Assembly (NCBI RefSeq): GCF_000948415.1
Contig: NZ_JYII01000012.1
Coordinates: forward strand, 310,001-374,000
Source: Thalassospira sp. HJ
GTDB taxonomy: Bacteria; Pseudomonadota; Alphaproteobacteria; Rhodospirillales; Thalassospiraceae
Direction of reading: 5' to 3'
DNA: 64,000 nucleotides
Made by a program: the position numbers and the translations under genes. Below the pieces are notes generated by a model. The model was not told the DNA's origin and did no database searches. It saw nothing but the letters and a program-made list of their open reading frames with translations. Below are positions 1-7,668 of this stretch, in pieces. Position 1 is the stretch's first letter, and every line of letters begins with the position of its first letter.

Positions 1-399
1 CTGGAAAGCATGAACCCGCTTGATATCAAGGCGTGGCAGTATGACATCGTGTGTAACGGTATCGAGCTGTCGTCGGGTGCCATTCGTAACCATCGCCCGG
101 ACATCATGTATCGCGCGTTCGAAATTGCCGGCTATGGCAAGGACGTTGTCGAAGAACAGTTTGGCGGCATGCTTAACGCATTCAAATACGGCGCCCCGCC
201 GCACGGTGGTTCGGCCCCGGGTGTTGACCGTATCGTCATGCTGCTGGCCGATGAGCCGAACATTCGTGAAGTCATTGCCTTCCCGCTGAACCAGCAGGCA
301 CAGGATCTGATGATGAATGCCCCGGCAGAAGTTGAAGACAAGCAGCTTAAAGAACTGCATCTGCGTGTTCAGTTGCCGCCGAAGGCGAAAAAAGACTGA
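1..399 (+). CDS. aspS: Aspartyl-tRNA synthetase, C-terminal part (partial)
   Basis: The reading frame is already open at base 1, so only the last 132 residues are present. The motif-3 stretch [20 protein letters not shown] is the class II synthetase signature in its AspRS form, with the ATP-binding arginine in GVDR. The following [18 protein letters not shown] segment and the basic KAKKD end match the usual bacterial AspRS C-terminus. The enzyme charges tRNA-Asp (and often tRNA-Asn in alphaproteobacteria) in the cytosol. A strong hairpin terminator follows 35 bases after the stop, so this is the last gene of its transcript. Confidence 0.97.
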   Translation: MESMNPLDIKAWQYDIVCNGIELSSGAIRNHRPDIMYRAFEIAGYGKDVVEEQFGGMLNAFKYGAPPHGGSAPGVDRIVMLLADEPNIREVIAFPLNQQAQDLMMNAPAEVEDKQLKELHLRVQLPPKAKKD

Positions 400-433
400 T
401 GTGTTTTGGGGGTACCCAAATCATAGAATGATC

Positions 434-467
434 AAACGGCCCGGAAATTTCCGGGCCGTTTTGTTTT
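434..467 (+). terminator. Rho-independent terminator after aspS
   Basis: AAACGGCCCGG and CCGGGCCGTTT form a perfect stem around a short A/T loop, followed by a T-rich tail. It separates aspS from the next gene. Confidence 0.92.
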
Positions 468-562
468 TGACGCCGTTTGATTGCTGATCGTTACCTAATA
501 TTAACGGGCTTTGGGCCACTGTAGCCGGGGAAAAGAACATTTGATCCTTCGGGGGATGGCCT

Positions 563-1501
563 GTGAGAAAGATACTTGTGGTGGCAGCGCCTTTGGCGCT
601 TAGCGCGTGCGGTGGTCCGATTGAGCTGACCGTGGCCAAGCTGGCCGGTGATTTGATCAGCTATGTGTCGACGGGCAAAAGCACGACCGACCATGCGGTA
701 TCGTTTGTTGCCGAACAGGATTGCGCACTGCATCGCCCGTTGTTTGAGCAAGACATCTGCAAGGACGAAGAGACGGTTTTGGCCGAAGAAGCCGCAGCCC
801 TTGCCGTGATGGGCGAGCCTGAAATCAAAGAAGAAATCCGCGCAGCCCGCCCGGAAATCTATGCGGTGAATGCCCCGGCAGAAGATTGGTCGGAACCCAG
901 CACAAGTGCCATGCGCTCCAACGCGATTGTCACGACCAACCTGCCGCCGCTGACCCCGAAAAAGAATGTTGCTGATGCGGAGCCGGTTGAGGTGGCATCC
1001 GCCCGTGATCAGATCGAAGTGGAAGATTTGCCGGTCGCAACGGGTGATCTGGGCCCGATTGATCCGCAGGTCGAAGCCGATGCCGCCGTTGCAGGTTATG
1101 TCAGTGACGAGCCGTTGACCGAGGTCGAGGCACCAAAGGAAACCATGACCGCCGCACTGGTCGATCCGACCACCATGGAAGACGGGGTTGATGCGATTGC
1201 GGCGCCAGTTGATGCCGCCCTTGATGGTGATGCGCTTGCCGGTGATGATCTTGCCGCGCCGCTGCCGGGTGATTATGTGGTATTGGCAAGCTTTGCTGAT
1301 GAAGCCCGCGCGCAAAAAGCACTTGGCATCTATGCGGAATACCAGCCGCGCCTTTTGAATGCTGAAGTGAAGGGGAAACCTTATCTTCGGGTTGCGGTCG
1401 GGCCGCTTTCGGCAGAGCATGCACATGATTTGCGCCTTCTTGCTGCCAAAAAGGGGATTGAAAATCCCTGGATTGTCGGAGTTACCGCCACCGGAGAGTG
1501 A
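563..1501 (+). CDS. SPOR-domain lipoprotein
   Basis: The GTG start is preceded by GGGGGAT at 551-557. The first residues, MRKILVVAAPLALSAC, form a lipoprotein signal peptide with lipobox LSAC, so mature Cys16 should be lipidated and the protein held in the envelope. A long acidic, Ala/Pro-rich linker (about residues 60-230) leads to a C-terminal SPOR-like module from about residue 232 (GDYVVLASFADEARAQKA, then YLRVAVGPL). SPOR domains bind denuded peptidoglycan glycan strands at division sites. The stop overlaps the start of the downstream EipB gene (TGATG), implying translational coupling. The SPOR call is by pattern; the lipoprotein call is firm. Confidence 0.75.
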   Translation: MRKILVVAAPLALSACGGPIELTVAKLAGDLISYVSTGKSTTDHAVSFVAEQDCALHRPLFEQDICKDEETVLAEEAAALAVMGEPEIKEEIRAARPEIYAVNAPAEDWSEPSTSAMRSNAIVTTNLPPLTPKKNVADAEPVEVASARDQIEVEDLPVATGDLGPIDPQVEADAAVAGYVSDEPLTEVEAPKETMTAALVDPTTMEDGVDAIAAPVDAALDGDALAGDDLAAPLPGDYVVLASFADEARAQKALGIYAEYQPRLLNAEVKGKPYLRVAVGPLSAEHAHDLRLLAAKKGIENPWIVGVTATGE

Positions 1502-2355
1502 TGTTGTCTGGATTATTTTCAGAGATGAAGCAACGTCAGCGTTCCTTTAAAGGAGCGCTGATCTTTTGTTTGGGCCTTGGTGGCTGTGCCGCGCAGGCGG
1601 GGAATGTGAGTGGCATTGAAGATGCCATCGTGCCGCATGTTGCGGAATATCATTTCAAGATGACCCATGCGGAGCAGGGCAGCTCGATCGTGGATGCGTC
1701 CGGTGTGCTTGGTTATCGCTTTGAGAAGATGTGCGATGGCTGGGTCACTGAAATGCAGCAGATCATGATCCTGCAGGGATCGGAAGGCACACCGATCAAT
1801 TCGGCTTATTCCATGACCCAGTGGGAAGATTTCGCCGGCACGGAATACCGTTTCCGCATGCGCGATTATCTTGATGGCACCAAGGTCGATGAAGTCGTCG
1901 GCAAGGCGATCCGCGATGACGGCATGGTCAAGGTGACCTATGAAATTCCGGTCGAGGTCGAAGAAGAACTTCCGGCCGATGCCCTGTTCCCGACCCAGCA
2001 TTCATTGATGCTGCTGAAACGTGCGCAGGGTGGCGAGCGGTTCGCCAATGATCTGGTGTTTGATGGCAGCGGCGATGCGCCGACCAACCGGGTGGCCGTG
2101 GTGATTTCAGATCGCAAGGATGCCGATAATGCCGCCGATGATCCCGATGGCATTGCAAGCAGTGCGTTTCATCGCATGAACCTGGCGTTCTATCCGCTGG
2201 GCGCGGCTGAAAACGGGCCATCGACCGAGATGGCAGTGGATTTTGCTGAAAACGGTGTCGCGCACGGGATGCGGTTTGACTATGGCGAGTTCGAAGTGCT
2301 GGGCACGCTTGACAAGGTCAGTCGCCTGCCGCTGCCGGAATGCGGACCACAGTAA
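1501..2355 (+). CDS. eipB: EipB-like cell envelope integrity protein (DUF1849)
   Basis: The 284-residue product has an N-terminal hydrophobic export segment (about residues 18-35). A beta-rich periplasmic domain follows, with the family hallmarks VAEYHF, GYRFEKMCDGW and a C-terminal LPECG. EipB of Brucella is a periplasmic beta-spiral protein needed for envelope integrity, and two cysteines (here in KMCDGW and PECG) form its disulfide; both are present. ATG at 1501 overlaps the preceding stop; GTG at 1498 and ATG at 1525 are other possible starts. Coupling with a SPOR lipoprotein supports an envelope role. A bidirectional terminator follows. Confidence 0.85.
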   Translation: MLSGLFSEMKQRQRSFKGALIFCLGLGGCAAQAGNVSGIEDAIVPHVAEYHFKMTHAEQGSSIVDASGVLGYRFEKMCDGWVTEMQQIMILQGSEGTPINSAYSMTQWEDFAGTEYRFRMRDYLDGTKVDEVVGKAIRDDGMVKVTYEIPVEVEEELPADALFPTQHSLMLLKRAQGGERFANDLVFDGSGDAPTNRVAVVISDRKDADNAADDPDGIASSAFHRMNLAFYPLGAAENGPSTEMAVDFAENGVAHGMRFDYGEFEVLGTLDKVSRLPLPECGPQ

Positions 2356-2382
2356 AAGCAAGCCATCGCAGATTTCAGATAT

Positions 2383-2415
2383 AAAAAAGCCTGCCTAAAA
2401 AAGGCAGGCTTTTTT
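2383..2415. terminator. Bidirectional terminator between eipB and the ArsR-type gene
   Basis: AAAAAAGCCTGCC and GGCAGGCTTTTTT form a stem with A and T runs on both sides, so it can serve the two convergent genes. Confidence 0.9.
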
Positions 2416-2436
2416 AGTGGGGAGTGCCCGGATGTT

Positions 2437-2754
2437 TTACGCAGCAACGGACTTGCGCGAGGCATTGCAATAAAGTCCGTAGAGGGTCTCGATCACGCGC
2501 AGAGCATCATCACCATTCAGGGAATAGTAGATGGTCTGTGCTTCGCGGCGAGTCTGTACGAGCTTGTCGCGACGCAGGCGTGCAAGATGCTGCGAGAGGG
2601 CGGACTGGCTTAGCCCGACAATACGTTCGAGTTCGCCAACCGACTTTTCGCCTTCATTAAGTTGGCAAAGGATAAGCAGTCTGCTCTGATTGCTCATGGC
2701 CTTTAACAGGGTGCTCGCCTGTTCGGCCTTTTCTTCTAGGTTGTTAAGTTCCAT
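2437..2754 (-). CDS. ArsR-family regulator, SqrR/BigR-like (copy 1)
   Basis: This 105-residue winged-helix protein has the ArsR recognition helix SQSALSQHLARLRR (about 49-62) and the beta-wing KLVQTRREAQTIYYSL. Two cysteines, in LILCQL (about 30) and in LYGLYCN (about 97), sit where SqrR, BigR and YgaV carry the pair that forms a polysulfide bridge. It lacks the ELCVCDL metal motif of ArsR/SmtB. I infer a sulfide/persulfide- or redox-responsive repressor. No sulfur-oxidation gene lies beside it. Upstream are 690 bases without a convincing gene. A paralogue lies at 30830-31138. Confidence 0.85.
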   Translation of the reverse strand: MELNNLEEKAEQASTLLKAMSNQSRLLILCQLNEGEKSVGELERIVGLSQSALSQHLARLRRDKLVQTRREAQTIYYSLNGDDALRVIETLYGLYCNASRKSVAA

Positions 2755-3444
2755 TTGGCTTCCTTATAAGCCTGACCGCAAGCGGCCATTGTCCCAACGA
2801 AAATTCGACAATGCGCCAGTCGGAGCCATCAGGTGGCGCGTATCCAACTGACGTGAAGTCACATCGGTATTGCTACCGAAAGGATTGTGACCTCTGCCAC
2901 CAACAAACCACAAGGATTAGTCGGTAAACTTATTCTCAAGTATATTACAAATCTGTCAAGAGAGTGTTTACTCGTATGTCCCTGCTGTTGGGGCGGTTTT
3001 TACCGGAAAACCGGCTTGTCGAACGTTCTTCCATGCATCAGATTTTTCTCTGACGATTTCGATTATGAACCCTTCGGGGCGATATCGCACAACACATTTG
3101 CGTCATATGATCTGCCCGTAAGGGTCTGCTCCTGTTCAAATGAGGGCCCGGTTGCTCGTCCGGACTCGCATTTGATGTGAGTATATACAAACCCGAGAAA
3201 ACGGCAAAACTGTGAAAGTAATGGTGGTAAATTGCTATGCAGCAGATGATGCTTTTGTCGAAGGCCAAAGAGCTTGCGCAAATGCGCTTTGATATGCTGA
3301 TTTAGAACAAAGAAAAGCGCATCGATTTGCGCTAGAACTATTCAAACAGGACATAAAAAAGGGATGCGGTTAACGCAGGCCCGGCATCCGGGGGTTGCCC
3401 GGGGCAGCACCGTGTTTGAACTTTCAGGAAGGCGATCCAGAAAA
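2755..3444. other. Intergenic region with a large imperfect hairpin
   Basis: No convincing gene is visible. A 97-codon frame at 2887-3180 lacks a ribosome site and typical codon choice. The region is AT-richer than its flanks, with runs such as AAGTATATTACAAAT near 2938-2952. Bases 3276-3332 form a long imperfect hairpin: GCGCAAAT-GCGCTTT pairs with AAAGCGC-ATCG-ATTTGCGC, giving 15 paired bases with one 4-base bulge and a 23-base loop. It should hold the promoters of the divergent ArsR-type and HDAC-like genes. Confidence 0.55.
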
Positions 3445-4377
3445 ATGGCGACTTTGTTCGTGTCCCACCACGATTGCATCGATCATGATACCGGCCCCGG
3501 ACATCCGGAATGTGCCGATCGTTTGCGCGTTGTTCAGCGCGTGTTCGAGGCCGAGGAATTCATGTTCCTGCATCGCGAAGAAGCGCCACTGGCCGATCTT
3601 GATCTGATCAAGACCGTCCATGACCCGGCCTATGTCGACAAGGTGATGGCAACCATCCCGGCTGAAGGCATCGTGTCGCTTGATGGCGATACTTATGTTT
3701 CGCCTGGATCGGGCAAGGCGGCCTTGCGTGCGGCCGGTGGGGCCTGCATTGCGGTCGATGCGGTGATGGAAGGGCATGAAAAGAACGCCTTTGTTGCCAC
3801 CAGACCACCGGGGCACCACGCGGAATATGACCGTGCGATGGGCTTTTGCCTGTTTAACAATGCGGCGATCGCGGCCCAGCATGCGCGCAAGAAATTTGGC
3901 ATCAAACGCGTGGCGGTGATGGATTTCGATGTCCATCACGGCAATGGCACGCAGGACCTGTTTTATAACGATGCGGACCTGTTTTATTGCTCCACGCATC
4001 AATGGCCGCTTTATCCCGGTACCGGGGCAGAGACCGAGCGCGGCTGTGCAAACAATATCCTCAATGTCGGGCTTCCGGCAGGGTCAGGCACGGTCGAACT
4101 TCAGGAAGCCTTCAATTCAACCGTGCTGCCCGGTATTGCTGCGTTCAAACCGGAACTTCTGATCATTTCGGCGGGGTTTGATGCCCACAAGAATGATCCG
4201 CTGGCAGGGTTGTGCTTTGAGACGAGTGACTTTGTCTGGATGACCAAGCAGTTGATGAACCTTGCCGAGGAACAATGCGGCGGGCGTGTCGTGTCGCTGC
4301 TTGAAGGGGGCTATGATCTGCCGTCGCTTGCCAGCAGTGCCGTGCAGCATGTCCGGACATTGATGGGTGCGCATTAA
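3445..4377 (+). CDS. Histone deacetylase-like amidohydrolase
   Basis: A 310-residue zinc hydrolase of the HDAC/acetylpolyamine amidohydrolase superfamily. Visible signatures are GHPECADR (19-26), the catalytic histidine pair in RPPGHHAEYDRAMGFC (120-135), the zinc ligands in DFDVHHGNGTQD (160-171) and SAGFDAHKNDPLAG (about 245-258). It presumably removes acyl groups from lysine or amide substrates in the cytosol; the natural substrate is unknown. ATG at 3445 follows CAGGAAGGCGAT; the frame is open from 3364, but the extra 27 residues are not family-like. It sits upstream of xseB and ispA, an order I recall from other Rhodospirillales. Confidence 0.9.
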   Translation: MATLFVSHHDCIDHDTGPGHPECADRLRVVQRVFEAEEFMFLHREEAPLADLDLIKTVHDPAYVDKVMATIPAEGIVSLDGDTYVSPGSGKAALRAAGGACIAVDAVMEGHEKNAFVATRPPGHHAEYDRAMGFCLFNNAAIAAQHARKKFGIKRVAVMDFDVHHGNGTQDLFYNDADLFYCSTHQWPLYPGTGAETERGCANNILNVGLPAGSGTVELQEAFNSTVLPGIAAFKPELLIISAGFDAHKNDPLAGLCFETSDFVWMTKQLMNLAEEQCGGRVVSLLEGGYDLPSLASSAVQHVRTLMGAH

Positions 4378-4504
4378 GCGCTACAAAGCGTGCGTGCCCT
4401 ATGCCTGCCAAAAGCGTTTCAGTCAGACGAAATTGCGTTCTGTCCGGTTGCCCTGATCGAGACTTGCGCGTAAACTCCGCGCCGATCAAAGAAATGGAGC
4501 ATAC

Positions 4505-4768
4505 ATGTCCGAGGCTACTGCATCTCCCGCAATTCCTGAAGATATCGCGAAACTGAGTTTCGAAGAGGCGCTTGGGCAGCTTGAGACCCTTGTGCGTCAG
4601 CTTGAACAGGGGCAGGTCGGCCTTGATGATGCCATTGCGTCCTATGAACGCGGTGCGGCACTTAAGCGCCATTGCGCGGACAAGCTGCGCGCTGCTGAAG
4701 AGCGCATCGAAAAAATCACCCTGAATGCGGATGGCCGCCCGTCGGCAACCCCGACTGAAATTGAATAG
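4505..4768 (+). CDS. xseB: Exodeoxyribonuclease VII small subunit
   Basis: The 87-residue product carries the XseB core LSFEEALGQLETLVRQLEQG, then LDDAIASYERGAALKRHCADKL, and ends in a short flexible tail. XseB helices wrap the large subunit XseA, and the complex degrades single-stranded DNA in the cytosol. Length is typical for the family. The ATG follows GGAG at 4495-4498. The ispA start is 31 bases downstream, so the two are probably co-transcribed, the common xseB-ispA arrangement in proteobacteria. xseA is not in this window. Confidence 0.95.
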   Translation: MSEATASPAIPEDIAKLSFEEALGQLETLVRQLEQGQVGLDDAIASYERGAALKRHCADKLRAAEERIEKITLNADGRPSATPTEIE

Positions 4769-4799
4769 GGCGATTGCCCCCTAACTTTCGGAGACCGTC

Positions 4800-5693
4800 G
4801 TGAGTTACGACTTGCTTGCCGGACTGAGTGCGGCGTCTGCTGATCTGGGCGAGACGCTTGACGGGATTCTGCCCCGTGCCAATGGCCAGATTGAACAGCG
4901 CCTGTATCAGGCGATGCGTTATTCCACGCTGGGTGACGGCAAACGTTTGCGCCCGTTTCTGGTGCTGAGCTCGGCCGGTTTGTTCAAGGTTTCACGTCGC
5001 TCCGCACTGCGCGTTGCAGCAGCCGTTGAGATGGTGCACAGCTATTCGCTGATCCATGATGACCTGCCAGCGATGGATGACGATGATCTGCGTCGCGGCA
5101 AGCCGAGCTGTCATAAGCAGTTTGACGAGGCGACCGCGATCCTGGCCGGTGATGCGCTTCTGACCCAGGCGTTTGAAGTGCTGGCCGACGAAGATACCCA
5201 TCCGGATCCACGTGTTTGCACCGATCTCGTCCGTGCGCTTGCCCGTGCGGCAGGCCCGTATGGCATGGTCGGCGGGCAGATGATTGATCTGGCTGGTGAA
5301 GGACAGTCTTTTGATCAGGCGCAGGTCACGCATCTGCATTTGCTGAAAACCGGGCGGATGTTTGCCTTTGCCTGCGAAGCCGGTGCGATCCTTGGCAAGG
5401 CACCCAAAAGCATTCGTCTGGCCCTGCGATCCTATGCCCATGACATGGGACTGGCCTTCCAGATCAAGGATGACATTCTTGATGTCGAAGCAAGCAGCGA
5501 GGAACTCGGCAAGACGGCTGGCAAGGATGCCGATCAGGAAAAGTCGACTTTCGTGAAGCTGCTGGGCCTTGAGCAAGCCCGCGAACAGGCCCGTATGCTG
5601 TGCGATCAGGCGATCAATCACCTCAACTGCTTTGATGATGAGGCCGAGCCACTGCGTGCTGTGGCCCGTTTTGTCGTTGAACGCGGCCGATAG
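4800..5693 (+). CDS. ispA: Polyprenyl synthetase (farnesyl/geranyl diphosphate synthase)
   Basis: A 297-residue trans-prenyltransferase. The first aspartate-rich motif is HDDLPAMDDDDLRRGKP (about 86-102) and the second is FQIKDDILDVE; both bind the Mg-diphosphate of allylic substrates. GDGKRLRPFLV (45-55) binds isopentenyl diphosphate. It elongates DMAPP with IPP to FPP for quinones and undecaprenyl phosphate. The GTG start at 4800 gives MSYDLLAGL; CGGAG lies upstream. dxs, the first enzyme of the MEP pathway, is normally next, but here it is separated by about 1.9 kb of unrelated sequence. Confidence 0.95.
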   Translation: MSYDLLAGLSAASADLGETLDGILPRANGQIEQRLYQAMRYSTLGDGKRLRPFLVLSSAGLFKVSRRSALRVAAAVEMVHSYSLIHDDLPAMDDDDLRRGKPSCHKQFDEATAILAGDALLTQAFEVLADEDTHPDPRVCTDLVRALARAAGPYGMVGGQMIDLAGEGQSFDQAQVTHLHLLKTGRMFAFACEAGAILGKAPKSIRLALRSYAHDMGLAFQIKDDILDVEASSEELGKTAGKDADQEKSTFVKLLGLEQAREQARMLCDQAINHLNCFDDEAEPLRAVARFVVERGR

Positions 5694-5717
5694 AAAATGA
5701 TTCTTCGCTGACCAGTG

Positions 5718-6458
5718 CTAGCGTTTTCTGAAGCTTATGACAATTACGCCATCTGACAAGTCATCGGCCCAGCGACCGTCGCAAACCGATATCTGATGTT
5801 CGCATCGCTTAGTTAGTTTTTTCCCAATAGGGTCGGTGTAGGAGATTAAGAAGCTAACATTTATGGTGGAGGCGGTCGGTGTAACGTCCTCATCTATTTT
5901 TTGCTTCATCGCCCTATAACCTAGAGCTAAGCAAGCGAATGCTAGAGTAGGGTCAATAATAAACGGGACAGTGACAAGATCGTCTGTAGAGGGCTTGATG
6001 TAGTCAATATATGCTGATGACTGATTGGGATTTCTGAAACCACCTACCGTTTTGCCATTGGCCTTTATTTGTGCCCCCCAATTGTCTTGGATAACCTCCA
6101 AGCGTTCTCCTATATTCTCAAATATTTCGTGTATCTGTCTGTAGATCTCTTCAAGATCGAGCACAGTTTCAATGCTGAGATCATGTGCGCTGCCTGCGCC
6201 TGTGTTTCGCATATGGAATTGGTATTCTGTAGAGCCTCCGTTCAGATATTTAGCGGCTTCGGATGGTTGCTCCCAAAAAATGTCTTTTAGCGCAGACTCA
6301 TGCATCGCGATTTGGAAAACTTCGTCAGCAATTCTTAAGTTTGGACTGAATTGATACTTAAGCTGTTTGAGCACTAAGCGAACCGAATATGCCGATACTC
6401 CGGCTGCAACCGCTGCCGCACCAGCACTAATTATCTGGGCCCAATCAACAAAGGTCAT
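5718..6458 (-). CDS. Orphan membrane-anchored protein of unknown function in an AT-rich block
   Basis: I do not recognise this 246-residue protein. Residues 1-35 (MTFVDWAQIISAGAAAVAAG, then VSAYSVRLVLKQLK) form one N-terminal transmembrane helix followed by basic residues, so the rest should be cytoplasmic. The soluble part has a beta-strand-like segment (STEYQFHMRNTGAGSAHDLSI) resembling an immunoglobulin-like or N-acyl-domain strand pattern, a helical section (LEEIYRQIHEIFENIGERLEVI), then another beta-rich part. Codon use is clearly AT-richer than in all neighbours, and the gene lies on the opposite strand inside the ispA-dxs interval. Recent acquisition is my inference. Confidence 0.7.
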   Translation of the reverse strand: MTFVDWAQIISAGAAAVAAGVSAYSVRLVLKQLKYQFSPNLRIADEVFQIAMHESALKDIFWEQPSEAAKYLNGGSTEYQFHMRNTGAGSAHDLSIETVLDLEEIYRQIHEIFENIGERLEVIQDNWGAQIKANGKTVGGFRNPNQSSAYIDYIKPSTDDLVTVPFIIDPTLAFACLALGYRAMKQKIDEDVTPTASTINVSFLISYTDPIGKKLTKRCEHQISVCDGRWADDLSDGVIVISFRKR

Positions 6459-6604
6459 TTGATCTCCGAAAAGGTTCTAACGTCTCGAATATTCGCTCAT
6501 CGGCTAAGTTTTAACAATTGGACGGTTTTTGGCATAGATTTCTTGCTTAGCTTATAAAGCCACATTCTATACAGTTACATATTCTAGCTTTAGAGGTTGC
6601 TGAT
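6459..6604. other. AT-rich junction between the orphan gene and the hydrolase
   Basis: Composition stays AT-rich up to about 6615, then changes abruptly to the GC-rich codon use of the hydrolase. No flanking direct repeat, tRNA or transposase is visible. The hydrolase frame is open back to a stop at 6548 but contains no ATG in this part. Confidence 0.5.
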
Positions 6605-7567
6605 TTGGCAAGTTTATACACAGCCGGTTTTCGCGACCGGCTGTTTGACAAGGACCCGTTTCCGCTTGCGATCTGGTATCCGGCAACAGATCCGGAAAGT
6701 TCGGTGCGGCTTATGGGCGTGGCATCCAGTGCGGCGCGCGGGGCGGATTTTGCCGGTGATGGTCCGTTTCCGATGGTGCTGTTTTCGCACGGTTCGGAAG
6801 GGCATCGGTTCAATCAGTTCTGGTTGGCGGAATATCTGGCGCGCAGGGGATATATCGTTGCGGCCCCGCAGCATCATGGCGATAATTACCTTGATGCGTC
6901 CGAAGCCCGGCAATTGGCGATTATCGAGCGCCGCCCGCAGGAAATGCGGATGGCCCTTGATTTGCTGTTGGCGCATTCCGAGATCGGGCTGCAGATTGAC
7001 CAGGGTAAAATCTATGCCCTTGGCCATTCAGCGGGTGGGGCGACCGTGCTTAAGCTGGCCGGGTGGGATTTTGATGCCCAGGCTTGGCAGGATTACTGCG
7101 AAATCAATTCCGAGACGGACCGGGTGATTTGCCAGCACGCGCCAAGCGATGATCACATTGACCGGCTGCATAATGTTTATGGTGGGCCGGTTGTGTCTGA
7201 ACGCGATGACCGGATTGCTGCCATTATCGCGATTACGCCGGCCTTCGGGGTTGCTGCCACCGACGCGGGGCTTGGCGATATTGATGTGCCGATGCTGTTT
7301 GTCGAAGCCGATACCGATGAAATCCTGCATGACCATGTTAACGCTGCTCACTTTCGCAGTCTTTTGCGCGGGCGGGCGAAGTTCGTGAAGGTCAAGGGGG
7401 CGGGGCACTATTCCTTCTTGCCGAAATGCACCCCATATATTGCCGAGAACTTCGGCTATTTGTGCCGGGATTTCGGTCAGGATCGCGACACCATTCACCG
7501 CACGGTGGAGCAAGTGATCCACAGGTTCCTTGAGCGTGTAAAATCAGGTGAAATTCAGGGTCGCTAA
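6605..7567 (+). CDS. Alpha/beta hydrolase (dienelactone hydrolase/PAF-acetylhydrolase-like), start uncertain
   Basis: The 320-residue frame has the alpha/beta hydrolase order: strand FPLAIWYPATD, oxyanion region VLFSHGSEGHRFN (about 57-69), nucleophile elbow YALGHSAGG (Ser near 142), acid region VPMLFVEADTDEI, and catalytic histidine in KGAGHYSFLP. It is a probable serine esterase or lipase of unknown substrate. No signal peptide is visible. The only start near the domain is TTG at 6605; there is no ATG and no good ribosome site. The AT-rich block ends at this point, so the original start or leader may have been lost. The gene could be a 5'-truncated pseudogene. Confidence 0.7.
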   Translation: MASLYTAGFRDRLFDKDPFPLAIWYPATDPESSVRLMGVASSAARGADFAGDGPFPMVLFSHGSEGHRFNQFWLAEYLARRGYIVAAPQHHGDNYLDASEARQLAIIERRPQEMRMALDLLLAHSEIGLQIDQGKIYALGHSAGGATVLKLAGWDFDAQAWQDYCEINSETDRVICQHAPSDDHIDRLHNVYGGPVVSERDDRIAAIIAITPAFGVAATDAGLGDIDVPMLFVEADTDEILHDHVNAAHFRSLLRGRAKFVKVKGAGHYSFLPKCTPYIAENFGYLCRDFGQDRDTIHRTVEQVIHRFLERVKSGEIQGR

Positions 7568-7668
7568 ATCAGTCGAACCCCGCTATTTTACGCAGCTTGC
7601 AACATGGCGCCATAACAGTCACCCTGTTGTAACCAACGCCATATAAAAACTTGAAAATCGAGATCGGA

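Noticed and set aside
491-1426. Long minus-strand frame (311 codons) opposite the SPOR lipoprotein
   Set aside because: It is a shadow of the real gene: no ribosome site, odd Cys/Arg/His-rich composition and no recognisable domain.
2887-3180. 97-codon plus-strand frame in the intergenic region
   Set aside because: No ribosome site, cysteine-rich unlikely composition and no domain; treated as non-coding.
6622-6642. AGCCGG...CCGGCT palindrome at the start of the hydrolase
   Set aside because: It lies in the coding part, after the composition change, and resembles chance pairing in GC-rich codons.
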